Assembly (NCBI GenBank): GCA_050122535.1
Contig: JASFIT010000052.1
Span: 1-16,881, forward strand
Length of the DNA: 16,881 nt
Source: JASFEQ01 sp050122535
GTDB taxonomy: Bacteria > Desulfobacterota > DSM-4660 > Desulfatiglandales > HGW-15
Direction: 5' to 3'
The notes beneath the pieces are model-generated. The model was not told where the DNA came from. It saw only the letters and a list, made by a program, of their open reading frames with translations, and ran no database searches. Within the stretch, counting starts at the first letter, position 1, and every line of letters begins with the position of its first letter. The position numbers and the translations under genes are program-made. Below, one piece after another: positions 1-7,305 of this stretch.

Positions 1-67
1 CTTTATATCAAAAAGAAAGCGAACGATTTGATACTGGTCAACAGAACTGGGAGAGCCAGGGGTACCC

Positions 68-418
68 TTACATTTCCAGCTTCACAAGCCGTATGGCACA
101 CTCATTGGCAACATTATAATCGGATTCCTTCTCACCGGGCATTGTCGCCCAACCCTGCTCTTTTACAAAGTCAGCTCTCTTCCAGGAGTCTAGTGCTTTC
201 AACTCCTTGAGCCGCTCTACCCTGTTCGGGTCTTGCATGAACTGTACGACAGAAATCGGTGCCAAGCGATCGACTACAGCGGCTGTAGCAATTTCGTGAG
301 CCTGAGCTTTGGCAGAGTTACTTGTCACTACCCATCCTGCCGAGAAAATGACAATAAGCAACACAACCATGCCGGCCGCCATTCCCCATGCAAACGTTTT
401 CATATATTCTTTTTTCAT
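68..418 (-). CDS. Small membrane-anchored protein of unknown function
   Basis: This encodes a 116-residue protein. Residues 8-30 are one strongly hydrophobic segment, so it is probably an N-terminally anchored protein with a soluble domain of about 85 residues outside the cytoplasm. The soluble part carries the short motif WATMPG and two isolated Cys/Trp positions. From memory, similar short proteins with DPN...SSW...GGWATMPG patterns occur in several proteobacteria, but I know no function for them. The ATG at 416-418 has a strong ribosome binding site (GGAGG, about 8 bases upstream) and the gene ends in TAA. No partner gene is adjacent. A second good Shine-Dalgarno/ATG pair lies 37 bases further upstream in another frame (see 318-455). 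That the gene is real is likely; its role is unknown. Confidence 0.7.
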   Translation of the reverse strand: MKKEYMKTFAWGMAAGMVVLLIVIFSAGWVVTSNSAKAQAHEIATAAVVDRLAPISVVQFMQDPNRVERLKELKALDSWKRADFVKEQGWATMPGEKESDYNVANECAIRLVKLEM

Positions 419-455
419 CTAAGTTGCCTCCTCTAAATTCTATAGGGTTAACCAT
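318..455 (-). CDS. Possible 45-codon upstream ORF overlapping the membrane-protein gene
   Basis: On the minus strand the ATG at 453-455 is preceded, 5-6 bases away, by AAGGAGG, one of the best ribosome binding sites in the window. The frame stays open for 45 codons, starting MVNPIEFRGG, and ends in TAA after overlapping the 5' part of the membrane-protein gene by about 100 bases in a different frame. It could be a leader peptide that couples or tunes translation of the downstream gene. It could also be a chance ORF whose Shine-Dalgarno is a relic. No family is recognised and the product has no clear domain. Confidence 0.2.
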   Translation of the reverse strand: MVNPIEFRGGNLDEKRIYENVCMGNGGRHGCVAYCHFLGRMGSDK

Positions 456-1148
456 GCAAACCTCCTTACTCCTGGAAACGGAGGTCCATTTTTAAAATGA
501 AAGCCATTTCTTTCTAACGGTTTACTGGTAGTAGCAGTGCTAACCCTGGTTAAGATATATTTTGCTCGGATAGTGTGGTGAGGCTGAAACATAAGAACAT
601 AATGAAAGGATAAGCGATCCAAAAAGGAGGGGAGAAAATAAAGGGGAGGAAGAAACCGCTTCTTGCAGCCTTAAGCTATTATATGCAAGCATCCTTTTTC
701 GCCATGCTATTTCAAGCTCCCAACAGAACATCCACGTCCCATCGGGAGCATGCTTAAGGCAGTTTGAGTCGTTTTTTCATGGGAAGGCCCTTTCTTGGGG
801 TTAAGACATGGAGGGAGCTCAAAACCCCTGTCTTTAATAGTAAAGTCATGTTGCTAATTATATTAAAATTTATCAACTATCAGGTTGGGTTGATGATTAA
901 TAAGCCAACAGAACTATCTTTGGAATGACCTCCCTAGGTGCCGTTATTGTCTTCGGATGCAACCCTTTTAGTATATTTTGTGAAGCATGGCCGGAAGAAA
1001 AGATTCACGAACATCCGAGAAGCCTTTTAAGTGCTACCTCATATTAAATGGAATAGCAGTTTTACAATATTATCAGCAAGTAACGTTAATTTTATTGAGA
1101 TATAATTAAAAGTTATTTTATCTTTTTTACTTTTATAAAGTTTATTTT

Positions 1149-1250
1149 AACGGAAAAAAACAAGCCAAGGTTTTATTCAATTATCTATATTTTATTTGAA
1201 CAAAAAAAATAAGTCAAGTTTTTATTTAATTTTCCTAATTGTTATTTAAG
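1149..1250. repeat. Imperfect tandem direct repeat, two units of about 50 bp
   Basis: Two consecutive AT-rich units start near 1149 and 1199. Each has an A-tract, then CAAGCCAAGG (unit 1) or TAAGTCAAGT (unit 2), then TTTTATTyAATT and a run ending TTATTT(G/A)A. They differ at several positions and by about one base in length. Alternating A- and T-tracts suggest intrinsically bent DNA or a protein-binding region. It sits in the gene-free area roughly 750 bp upstream of the selenoprotein gene, so a direct regulatory role for that gene is not evident. Confidence 0.55.
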
Positions 1251-1356
1251 TTTTTTGCCATAATAGACCTATTTTACCAAATGCTTTATCATCTCTTTGC
1301 GCATAACCCCTCAGCATCTTGGGGCTTTTCTCTATAAAGAAAAGACCAGATAGACA

Positions 1357-1381
1357 GGGGCTTTTGCCCGCACCAAGCCCC
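1357..1381. repeat. Short perfect inverted repeat (GGGGCTT / AAGCCCC)
   Basis: Seven-base arms GGGGCTT (1357-1363) and AAGCCCC (1375-1381) flank an 11-base loop. The same GGGGCTTTT string also occurs at 1321-1329, so the site has both a direct and an inverted arrangement. There is no coding gene on either side for which this would clearly be a terminator. Confidence 0.4.
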
Positions 1382-1519
1382 CTAAGGTCCGTGCATGATA
1401 GTTTCTCCTGCCTTATCGGCGGGATTCAAACCCTTCAAAGGTCCACTCTGTGTTAAGTCGAAGAAAAACAGACGATAGGGAAATAGAGGTGTTTTACTGA
1501 GGATCTGTTAATTTATTGA

Positions 1520-1571
1520 GGACTAAAAGACCACCTTTTCACCAAACCAACATCTTGTGGTCCTTTAGCAC
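1520..1571. repeat. Imperfect inverted repeat with 22-base loop
   Basis: Arms of 15 bases (1520-1534 and 1557-1571) match at 12 of 15 positions when one is reverse-complemented, with the core GACCAC / GTGGTC. It lies immediately left of the dispersed repeat at 1585. It may be part of a decayed mobile element or a transcription stop, but no U-tract follows. Confidence 0.35.
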
Positions 1572-1584
1572 ACTGAAAAAGTGC

Positions 1585-1640
1585 ACAATACTTGCCATAG
1601 TCGATGGTCGGGCCAAATTCAGTTTTATTGAAGGTTACAT
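1585..1640 (+). repeat. Dispersed direct repeat, left copy
   Basis: This 56-base stretch matches 4009-4064 in the same orientation with four mismatches. Weaker similarity continues for about 35 bases to the right (to roughly 1676 versus 4100). In one frame each copy reads as about 20 codons ending in a stop at the same place (TAG here, TAA in the other copy). Most differences between the copies change the amino acid, so the copies are probably relics rather than selected coding sequence. The two copies flank the selenoprotein and hydroxylase genes. Confidence 0.75.
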
Positions 1641-2001
1641 CTGGTAGTCGTAAGTTTTTAGGCCTCGCCACGCTAAGCAATTATAGCAGTATTCGAAAGT
1701 CCTCGATCAATAGGTAATTAAGGGGGTGACCGCGAGATGTTGGGGTCGCCTATTTCAGACTTTATGGCTCAGAAGAATAGGCCCCTTTTCATATACCTTT
1801 CCCCACAACAAAAATAGCCGATTCGGGAGGATCTATTTTCCAATTGTCCCTTTGCCATTCAGCCGAGCTCTGGTAAACTGCAGCTTCCGGAGATGTGAAT
1901 GCCTGTCGGATCACCTGCTTTCCGGCCGAGACCCGGGTCTGGGGCCCAATAGTTAATCCCGCCATAGACAAGCCTTTAATGAATGACAAAAGGAGGTGGA
2001 A

Positions 2002-2838
2002 ATGATCAGTTTTAAAAGACTATTTACTCCCGTTCGGTCCATGAATTCCGAGGAGGCGAAGGAACTCATCGCTAAACAGCCGGAGGGTTCCTATATGCTT
2101 CTAGACGTGCGTCAACCGGGCGAGTATGAAAAAGAGCATATTCCGGGGGCCAAACTGATCCCCATGGCCGACCTGAAGGACTCTTTGCAGGATTTGGATC
2201 CGGGAAAACCCGTTGTCACTTACTGAGCGGTAGGTGGGCGCAGCCGTGTTGCAGCGCAGTTACTTTCTGGACTGGGGTTCAAGGAGGTCTACAACCTTGA
2301 AGGTGGCATCAAGGCATGGGGAGGCGCTAAGGCCGAGGGGCCCGTAGAACTGAATATGGACCTCATCAGGGGGGATGAATCCCCTATGGAAATTATTAGA
2401 TTGACCTACGGAATGGAAAAGGCTCTAGAGAGCTTCTACTCCACATTGAAGTCCGGCAGCGATGATCCAGAGCTTCAACGGTTCTATCAAGACATGGTAG
2501 CCGTCGAGCAGATTCACAAAGGTAGGCTGTTTGAACTGCACAAAGAGCTCAACCCACCCGGCCAGGATCGGGATGCCTTTGAGGCGGCCATCGACACCCA
2601 AATCATGGAAGGGGGATTTAATTTGGAGGAGTTTATGGAGAAGAACGCCTCTTTCATGAATTCTGTCAATGAGGCGCTAAACCTGGCCATGATGCTGGAG
2701 ACACAGGCCCTTGACCTCTACCTAAGGTTCTCCGAGAAAAGCGCAAAAGCCACGACCAAGGACGTACTCTTCAAGCTGGCTGACGAGGAAAAGGCACACC
2801 TGGCAGCATTGGGCGACCTCCTGGAAAAACGGCTATGA
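2002..2838 (+). CDS. Rhodanese / ferritin-like fusion, probable selenoprotein (UGA at the catalytic Cys position)
   Basis: One continuous frame of 278 residues if the TGA at 2224-2226 is read as selenocysteine. Residues about 10-108 are a single rhodanese domain: DVR (35-37), then EHIPGA (45-50), then VVTY-U-AVGGRSR, with U75 exactly where the CxxGxR active-site loop has its sulfur-accepting Cys, and GFKEVYNLEGGIKAW (92-106). Residues about 125-278 are a ferritin/rubrerythrin-like four-helix domain with candidate diiron ligands E139, E169, H172, E233, E263 and H266, including two ExxH pairs. Rhodanese-ferritin fusions with Cys are known from anaerobes. The likely activity is persulfide transfer linked to redox or stress chemistry in the cytoplasm. 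ATG 2002 is chosen because AGGAGG (1991-1996) ends five bases before it; the GTG at 1996 overlaps that site. The hydroxylase gene follows 60 bases downstream. The alternative is a nonsense-mutated gene with two separate products, but the sequence after the TGA keeps the family motif without damage. Confidence 0.85.
2224..2226 (+). other. UGA codon, predicted selenocysteine insertion site
   Basis: The TGA is in frame with both the upstream rhodanese half and the downstream half, and it occupies codon 75, the rhodanese catalytic Cys position (UxxGxR instead of CxxGxR). Sec replacing a catalytic Cys is the usual signature of bacterial selenoproteins. A one-base change from TGC or TGT would give the same codon, so a mutation remains the main rival explanation. 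Confidence 0.8.
2238..2257 (+). promoter_or_regulatory. Candidate bacterial SECIS hairpin
   Basis: Starting 11 bases after the UGA, GCGC (2238-2241) pairs with GCGC (2254-2257), then an A·A mismatch, then GC (2243-2244) with GC (2251-2252), leaving the loop CGTGTT. The apical loop carries GU, and its G residues (2246, 2248) are about 20-22 bases from the UGA, within the spacing known for SelB-dependent elements such as that of fdhF. The structure was folded by eye. Bacterial SECIS elements vary widely, so this is supporting evidence only. Confidence 0.55.
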
Positions 2839-2898
2839 TCGGCACAAGATTCCCTTTGAGGGATATGGTGGCTCAACCTATACTCATTTAGAGGTAAG

Positions 2899-3801
2899 AT
2901 GGAAATATCAGAATTTATCGTCTCCAACGAGGCGACGATCAGAATGACGTTTTTTGTAGGCATCTTTGTTGTCGTTGCACTCGTAGAACTCGCCGTGCCG
3001 CGAAGACCGTTGACCACCTCAAAGACCGGTCGCTGGTTTGCGAACATCGGTATTGTCATCATCAACACCGTGGTTTTACGGTTGTTAGTCCCGGCGGGCG
3101 CCTTAGGGATTTCGGTGTGGGTGGGACGGCAGGGGTGGGGCGTGTTCAACTACGTGGACTGGCCTTTCTGGGTCGAAGTGATCCTATCGGTGATTTTGCT
3201 CGACTTCGTCATCTACCTTCAGCACTTGATGTTCCACGCTGTCCCCCTGCTGTGGCGGCTCCACATGATGCACCATGCGGACCTGGATTACGATCTCACC
3301 ACCGGCAACCGGTTCCACCCCATAGAGATCATCATCTCAATGGGTATCAAAGCTGCCGCCATTTCTGTGTTAGGCGCACCGCCCATGGGTGTGATCATTT
3401 TCGAAATCCTGCTGAACGGCACGGCCATGTTCAATCACGGCAATTTCTACATACCCCTGGGAGTCGACCGAATCCTGCGGCTGATGGTGGTAACACCGGA
3501 CATGCACCGGGTCCACCACTCGGTCTTTCCCTCGGAGACCAACAGCAACTTTGGGTTCAATCTCCCCTGGTGGGATCGGCTCATGGGAACATACCGCGCC
3601 CAGCCGACCAAAGGCCACGACGGTATGACCATCGGGCTAAACCAGTTTCGGGATCCGAATCGTCTGACCCTGCCTAAGATCATCGCACTGCCCTTCATCG
3701 GCAAGGGTGGCAGCTACGCTATCGGCAGGAGGGGCATGCGAGGGGAACAGACCCCGGACGGAACACCAATCATTAAAAAGAAGGAAAGGAAACGTGACTA
3801 A
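2899..3801 (+). CDS. Fatty acid hydroxylase / sterol desaturase superfamily membrane protein
   Basis: A 300-residue integral membrane diiron enzyme. Hydrophobic segments lie near residues 15-33, 48-75, 90-108, 145-172 and around 186-200. The histidine clusters of the superfamily are present: H109xxxH113, H122xxHH126, H140, H180 and H203xxHH207. These would bind two irons and use O2 to hydroxylate or desaturate a lipid. The substrate (fatty acid, sterol, hopanoid or carotenoid) cannot be told from sequence. The C-terminal 60 residues are hydrophilic and end in a basic tail. The start ATG is 60 bases after the selenoprotein stop and has GAGG about four bases upstream, so the two genes are probably co-transcribed. 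An O2-using enzyme beside a ferritin-like protein suggests a shared response to oxygen, but that is inference. Confidence 0.9.
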   Translation: MEISEFIVSNEATIRMTFFVGIFVVVALVELAVPRRPLTTSKTGRWFANIGIVIINTVVLRLLVPAGALGISVWVGRQGWGVFNYVDWPFWVEVILSVILLDFVIYLQHLMFHAVPLLWRLHMMHHADLDYDLTTGNRFHPIEIIISMGIKAAAISVLGAPPMGVIIFEILLNGTAMFNHGNFYIPLGVDRILRLMVVTPDMHRVHHSVFPSETNSNFGFNLPWWDRLMGTYRAQPTKGHDGMTIGLNQFRDPNRLTLPKIIALPFIGKGGSYAIGRRGMRGEQTPDGTPIIKKKERKRD

Positions 3802-4008
3802 TCACAATTTCTACGGGACTGGGTCCGGTTGGTACGAAAACCGCTTGTCTTGCGGCCGAAGGACTCAAGGTGAAACTCTATGATGACAGGAGGCACCGGG
3901 AAAAGGCCGTGAAGATGGAAATCAGACCCGAAGATCTCAAGAGCGAGGCTGAAGTGAGAGGGGGTAGAGTACTATATATTGTAGTAGTCTGCTTTGGCGC
4001 TAGATTCA
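3798..4008 (+). pseudogene. Fragment of a nucleotide-binding (Rossmann-type) protein
   Basis: Directly after the hydroxylase stop, an open frame (after a TGA at 3795) reads GLGPVGTKTACLAAEGL followed by KVKLYD. This is a typical beta-alpha-beta with GxGxxG and an acidic residue at the end of strand 2, as in FAD- or NAD-binding domains. It runs on through about 30 charged residues and loses protein-like character where the dispersed repeat begins at 4009. There is no plausible start with a ribosome binding site, and no second domain follows. It is best read as the broken N-terminal end of an oxidoreductase gene. I cannot name the family. Confidence 0.5.
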
Positions 4009-4064
4009 ACAATACTTGCCATAAGCGATGGTCGGGTCAAATTCAGTTCTATTGAAGGTTACAT
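4009..4064 (+). repeat. Dispersed direct repeat, right copy
   Basis: This copy matches 1585-1640 with four mismatches in 56 bases, in the same orientation, 2424 bases away. To its right a second short open frame (about 4056-4172, ending in TAG) encodes a charged helix-like tail containing RERIREAEIKARRRF. It may be another gene remnant. A perfect 7-base inverted repeat (TAATGCT / AGCATTA) occupies 4142-4160. Together with the Rossmann fragment this makes 3798-4190 a patch of genetic debris. Confidence 0.75.
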
Positions 4065-4194
4065 TTGCTAATCATTAGTCTTTCGGGCTTTTCACGCGAA
4101 CGAATCAGAGAAGCAGAAATCAAAGCCCGGCGACGATTTGGTAATGCTGCTGTAGCATTAGCAGTCAATTAGATCTCCAAATTAGACAATAACT

Positions 4195-4680
4195 CTAGTC
4201 CTTGGCGATATCCTCAAGCATTTCCTCTATGTCTTCCCCGGCATCTCCCATAACTTCCGCAATTGTTCCACCAAACATCATCCCCATAATCCCTATATTC
4301 ATCGTGGATATATATACTTGTCCGCCACTAGTTTCATAAATTCCTATCCCCAACGGCATCATTGTGGCGACTTTTTTATCCTCATCACTTTCCAATATCT
4401 TCTGTGCATAATGAGGTTGGCATAATGAAACAATCTTTACTTTCGTCATATCTTTATGACCAGCATCAAGTATGTTTTTCTGAATGTCGAAGATCGCAGG
4501 AACCTTCCATTCTTTTTGCTTTGTAACTGATTCATTTACTGCCGATACGGTGTCCTCAAAATTCAGTCTGCTTTTATGCACATTAATCATCATTCTTGGC
4601 ATTACCTGCCACACAGCAATTCCTGTGAGCAACACACCCACGATCAATCCTATTACGAATTTCGATACAGACTTTTTCAC
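4195..4680 (-). CDS. DUF302-like membrane-anchored protein
   Basis: A 161-residue protein. Residues 8-27 are a single hydrophobic segment (signal anchor), and the rest is soluble and probably outside the cytoplasm. The region about 40-145 has the order expected of DUF302 proteins: FEDTVSAVNE, then WKVPAIFDIQ, then KIVSLCQPHYA, then MMPLGIGIYETSGGQVY, then a Met/Gly-rich helix and GGTIAEVM. DUF302 proteins have no established general function and are often found with sulfur or redox genes. C87 and H90 in CQPH, and several Met residues near 121-135, could bind metal or heme, but that is speculation. The start is GTG at 4678-4680 with AGGAGG at a good distance, and the stop is TAG. The C-terminus is acidic. 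Confidence 0.75.
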   Translation of the reverse strand: MKKSVSKFVIGLIVGVLLTGIAVWQVMPRMMINVHKSRLNFEDTVSAVNESVTKQKEWKVPAIFDIQKNILDAGHKDMTKVKIVSLCQPHYAQKILESDEDKKVATMMPLGIGIYETSGGQVYISTMNIGIMGMMFGGTIAEVMGDAGEDIEEMLEDIAKD

Positions 4681-5004
4681 GGTAAACCTCCTATCTTTTT
4701 CAACATTTGTTAATAGATCAAAACCTCAATTTTCTTTGAAGGGTAGTACACAAGATATTGTAGTCAAATCTCATAGGTAGAAATCCAAGGTTCCTTGCCA
4801 TATGACGCAATCGGGGAAAAGTGTAGATTACATCTGAATACTTGAGAAATTTGGGCTTCCCGATGGTGCACAAACAGAACTCTTTACTTTGGCAAAATTC
4901 CAGAATACGCGTCGTAGTATTTACTTTTGGCCGCGGCTGAAAATGAAATCAATTATTGAGAGTCGCGAGCGGAATGGATTTCTCTTCTATGGACGACTTC
5001 ATGG
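4681..5004. other. Intergenic region with no recognised gene
   Basis: About 320 bases between the start of the DUF302-like gene and the end of the molybdopterin oxidoreductase gene, both on the minus strand. The AGGAGG for the DUF302-like gene is at 4686-4691, so its promoter should lie here. I see no convincing -35/-10 pair, no RNA gene and no strong terminator hairpin for the oxidoreductase. Confidence 0.5.
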
Positions 5005-7146
5005 TCAATCCCGTTTTTTCACTTCACACAGCAGGGCCTTGTATACCGGGAAGCCCGAAATCGGATCTCGGTTTTCAAAGTCAGTTACGTAGTTGGCATT
5101 GGCTTCTCGCCATTCCTCTGCATGGATAGGACTCCCTCCTCCCACATTTAGCTCCACCTGTCCCGTCATCACATCATCAGTCACCTTGGCCCACACGCCT
5201 ACACGTCCCCGGGGTGATTCAACCCATACCCTGTCCTGGCTTGAAATTTCCCGCGCTTCCGCATCCACAGGGTTAATCAGAACTTGCGGTTTCGGTTGCA
5301 TCTTTAACAGCCCCGGGATGTTCAGATGCTGTGATCGAAACGCCGATTGCAGCCTAGCCCCGGTATTAAGCACCAACGGGTATTTTCTATAGAGCTCGGG
5401 GCTCCCCAAAGGGCCTTCAATCGGCTCCACGTATACAGGTAGACCATCATACCCGTACTTCTCCAGCAGGCTCGATACAAGCTCTATCTTCCCTGAGGGC
5501 GTATTGAATCCGGGTTTACCCCCCTTGCGCAGGAGCCGTTTGGCATACTTTCGGGATTCCTGCGTGCCAGCATCGTACCGGACCCCCTCCGGATGAGCCT
5601 CGAGATCCTCAAGAGACATGGGTCCCCCCTCCAAAGCAAAACTGACCCGATCTTCCTCCGTCGTCGGGAAAAGATTCCCATACCCCAGCCCCCCTGCAAG
5701 TTCCGTCAAAAACAGGAACCCGGACTTCGCTTCTCCTATGGGTTCGATAACCCTTTGCCTTAACTGACAGACCCCTTCCGGATATATCTGATACCCCAGA
5801 TTCTCATAATTTGTGGTCGCAGGTATTACGATGTCCGCGTACATCGCATCTGCCGTCATAAATCGGTCGTATGTGACCATAAAATCAAGCTCTTTGAAGC
5901 ATTCCTTCCACAACTCGGGATTGGGCAGGCTAGTCAAAAGTGATGAACCGAAAATCAACAGGGCCTTGACCGGATAAGGATCACCCTTCAAGATCGCTCT
6001 AGGAGCTTCCATAAACTGTGCCGTTTTGAGCAAATCACAAAAGAGGGGATACTTGTCAGCGCCTATGGGTTTCACACCGTCAGGCGGATCTAGGTTGATA
6101 CGCGTAAACCGCACCGGACTGCGCGCTCTGAACATGAGCCCTCCGGGAACATCTATATTATCCGTTATGGCCCAGAGGCTTAAGACAGCCCGGATGTTTT
6201 GCACACCACTGTTGGTATACTCAAGCCCTGTGTACATGACCAGCGAGGCTCCCTTGGCCCCAGCTATCGATCGAGCCAACTCTACAATGGTCTCCCGGGG
6301 TACCCGGGTGATCTTTTCCGCCTTCTCTGGGGGAAAGTGTTGAACGTACTCACTAAGCTTCTCAAAACCTGACGTCCAGTTTTTTACAAACGCCTTGTCA
6401 TAGATCCCCTCGTTGATAATAACATTCATCATGCTCAGGGCGAGTGCTCCGTCTGTGCCGGAGCGCACACCAATCCATTTATCGGCCTTCTTGGCAATAT
6501 CCGATCGCATATGATCGATAACAAATACCCTGGCTCCCCTCTTTTTAGCATCGAGAATCTTCTTTACCTTATCCGGAGGCGAGTCCGTGGGCGGATTTGC
6601 GCCCCATATCACCACCAGATCCGTATTATCAAAGTCCGGGTAGATCCTATGCATGTCAATTCCGATGGTCGATATTGAAGCGAAGATGCCGTAAGACACA
6701 TAGCAAACCGCAGAAACACCCGCTCCATTGGGAGACCCAAAGGGAAATAAGAATCCCGAAGCACCATTGGTGGTAAGACCACGAATCCCAAAAACGTCAA
6801 TGAGCTTTGAGTCGAAACTGCCACGGCCAAAATAGCTCATCACGGCTTCCGCACCATACTCCTTCTTAATTTTCTGGAACGCGTCAACGATGCGGTCCAT
6901 CGCCTCATCCCAGCTTATGCGTTCAAATCTCCCTTCACCCTTTTCACCAACGCGGAGCAAGGGATAGTTTAAACGGTCGTTAGAATAGACGATTTCGTTT
7001 GAGTGGACCCCCCGAACGCATACCACACCGACAGGATGGCCCTTAATGGGCGATATATTCTCAATTTTACCGTCAATCAACGTCACGTTCACACCACAGC
7101 CTCCTGGGCATATTCCGCATATACTGGTTACTGTTTCCTTACTCAT
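5005..7146 (-). CDS. Molybdopterin-dependent oxidoreductase (DMSO reductase superfamily), cytoplasmic
   Basis: A 713-residue Mo/W-bisPGD enzyme. The N-terminal [4Fe-4S] motif is C10-x2-C13-x3-C17-x25-C43. The catalytic domain follows, with GSPNGAGVSAVC where C148 sits at the Mo/W ligand position. The C-terminal molybdopterin dinucleotide-binding domain starts near residue 560 (FNTPSGKIELVSS) and continues through NTGARLQSAFRSQH. There is no twin-arginine signal, so it should stay in the cytoplasm. Length and motif order resemble acetylene hydratase and thiosulfate/polysulfide-reductase-type catalytic subunits, and the exact substrate is unknown. No Fe-S electron-transfer or membrane subunit gene is adjacent, which argues against a membrane respiratory complex encoded here. 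The ATG at 7144-7146 has GAGGTG upstream, and the stop is TGA. The Cys ligand is a normal codon, not UGA. Confidence 0.9.
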   Translation of the reverse strand: MSKETVTSICGICPGGCGVNVTLIDGKIENISPIKGHPVGVVCVRGVHSNEIVYSNDRLNYPLLRVGEKGEGRFERISWDEAMDRIVDAFQKIKKEYGAEAVMSYFGRGSFDSKLIDVFGIRGLTTNGASGFLFPFGSPNGAGVSAVCYVSYGIFASISTIGIDMHRIYPDFDNTDLVVIWGANPPTDSPPDKVKKILDAKKRGARVFVIDHMRSDIAKKADKWIGVRSGTDGALALSMMNVIINEGIYDKAFVKNWTSGFEKLSEYVQHFPPEKAEKITRVPRETIVELARSIAGAKGASLVMYTGLEYTNSGVQNIRAVLSLWAITDNIDVPGGLMFRARSPVRFTRINLDPPDGVKPIGADKYPLFCDLLKTAQFMEAPRAILKGDPYPVKALLIFGSSLLTSLPNPELWKECFKELDFMVTYDRFMTADAMYADIVIPATTNYENLGYQIYPEGVCQLRQRVIEPIGEAKSGFLFLTELAGGLGYGNLFPTTEEDRVSFALEGGPMSLEDLEAHPEGVRYDAGTQESRKYAKRLLRKGGKPGFNTPSGKIELVSSLLEKYGYDGLPVYVEPIEGPLGSPELYRKYPLVLNTGARLQSAFRSQHLNIPGLLKMQPKPQVLINPVDAEAREISSQDRVWVESPRGRVGVWAKVTDDVMTGQVELNVGGGSPIHAEEWREANANYVTDFENRDPISGFPVYKALLCEVKKRD

Positions 7147-7305
7147 TTTAACACCTCACAGCCATGCAATGTTGGTAGAGACAATAGTAGATTTTGGCTG
7201 AAAGTACGCTCCCCAGAAGTCCTGATTTCTTAGTCTATTCGTCACTCGGGCAGGATTAAGGACAGCCCAAATCAATCTTTGCTTTTCGGTGGATCAAGAA
7301 TCTCA

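Larger units (their letters stand above)
456..2001. other. Long AT-rich intergenic region without a convincing gene
   Basis: About 1.5 kb in which no ORF on either strand looks like a real protein. The left part (roughly 830-1260) is very AT-rich and contains a tandem repeat at 1149-1250. The middle contains GC-rich inverted repeats (1357-1381 and 1520-1571), and 1585-1640 is one copy of a dispersed direct repeat. A minus-strand frame from the ATG at 1963-1965 to the stop at 1789 would give 58 residues (starting MAGLTIGPQT) behind a weak AAAGG. I cannot assign it and it may be a decayed gene. The promoter of the selenoprotein gene must lie near the right end, but no clear -35/-10 pair stands out. 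Confidence 0.6.

Noticed and set aside
440..731. Open frames on the minus strand in the region upstream of the membrane-protein gene
   Set aside because: No ribosome binding site, no protein-like composition and overlap of unrelated frames; they look like chance.
1390..1460. A tRNA-like T-arm (GGGTTTGAATCCC) on the minus strand
   Set aside because: The expected C after TT is missing, and no acceptor stem, anticodon arm or CCA end could be built around it.
1789..1989. Minus-strand frame ending in TGA, considered as a second selenoprotein
   Set aside because: No recognisable domain, no homologous continuation after the TGA and no hairpin evidence; the start at 1989 would be a TTG without a ribosome binding site.
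2356..2838. Separate ferritin-like gene starting at ATG 2356
   Set aside because: No ribosome binding site precedes this ATG, and the coding sequence upstream of it is an uninterrupted continuation of the rhodanese domain back to the UGA.
3117..3677. Long overlapping frame inside the hydroxylase gene
   Set aside because: Arg/Pro/His-rich shadow of the real gene, whose His motifs are clear in the other frame.
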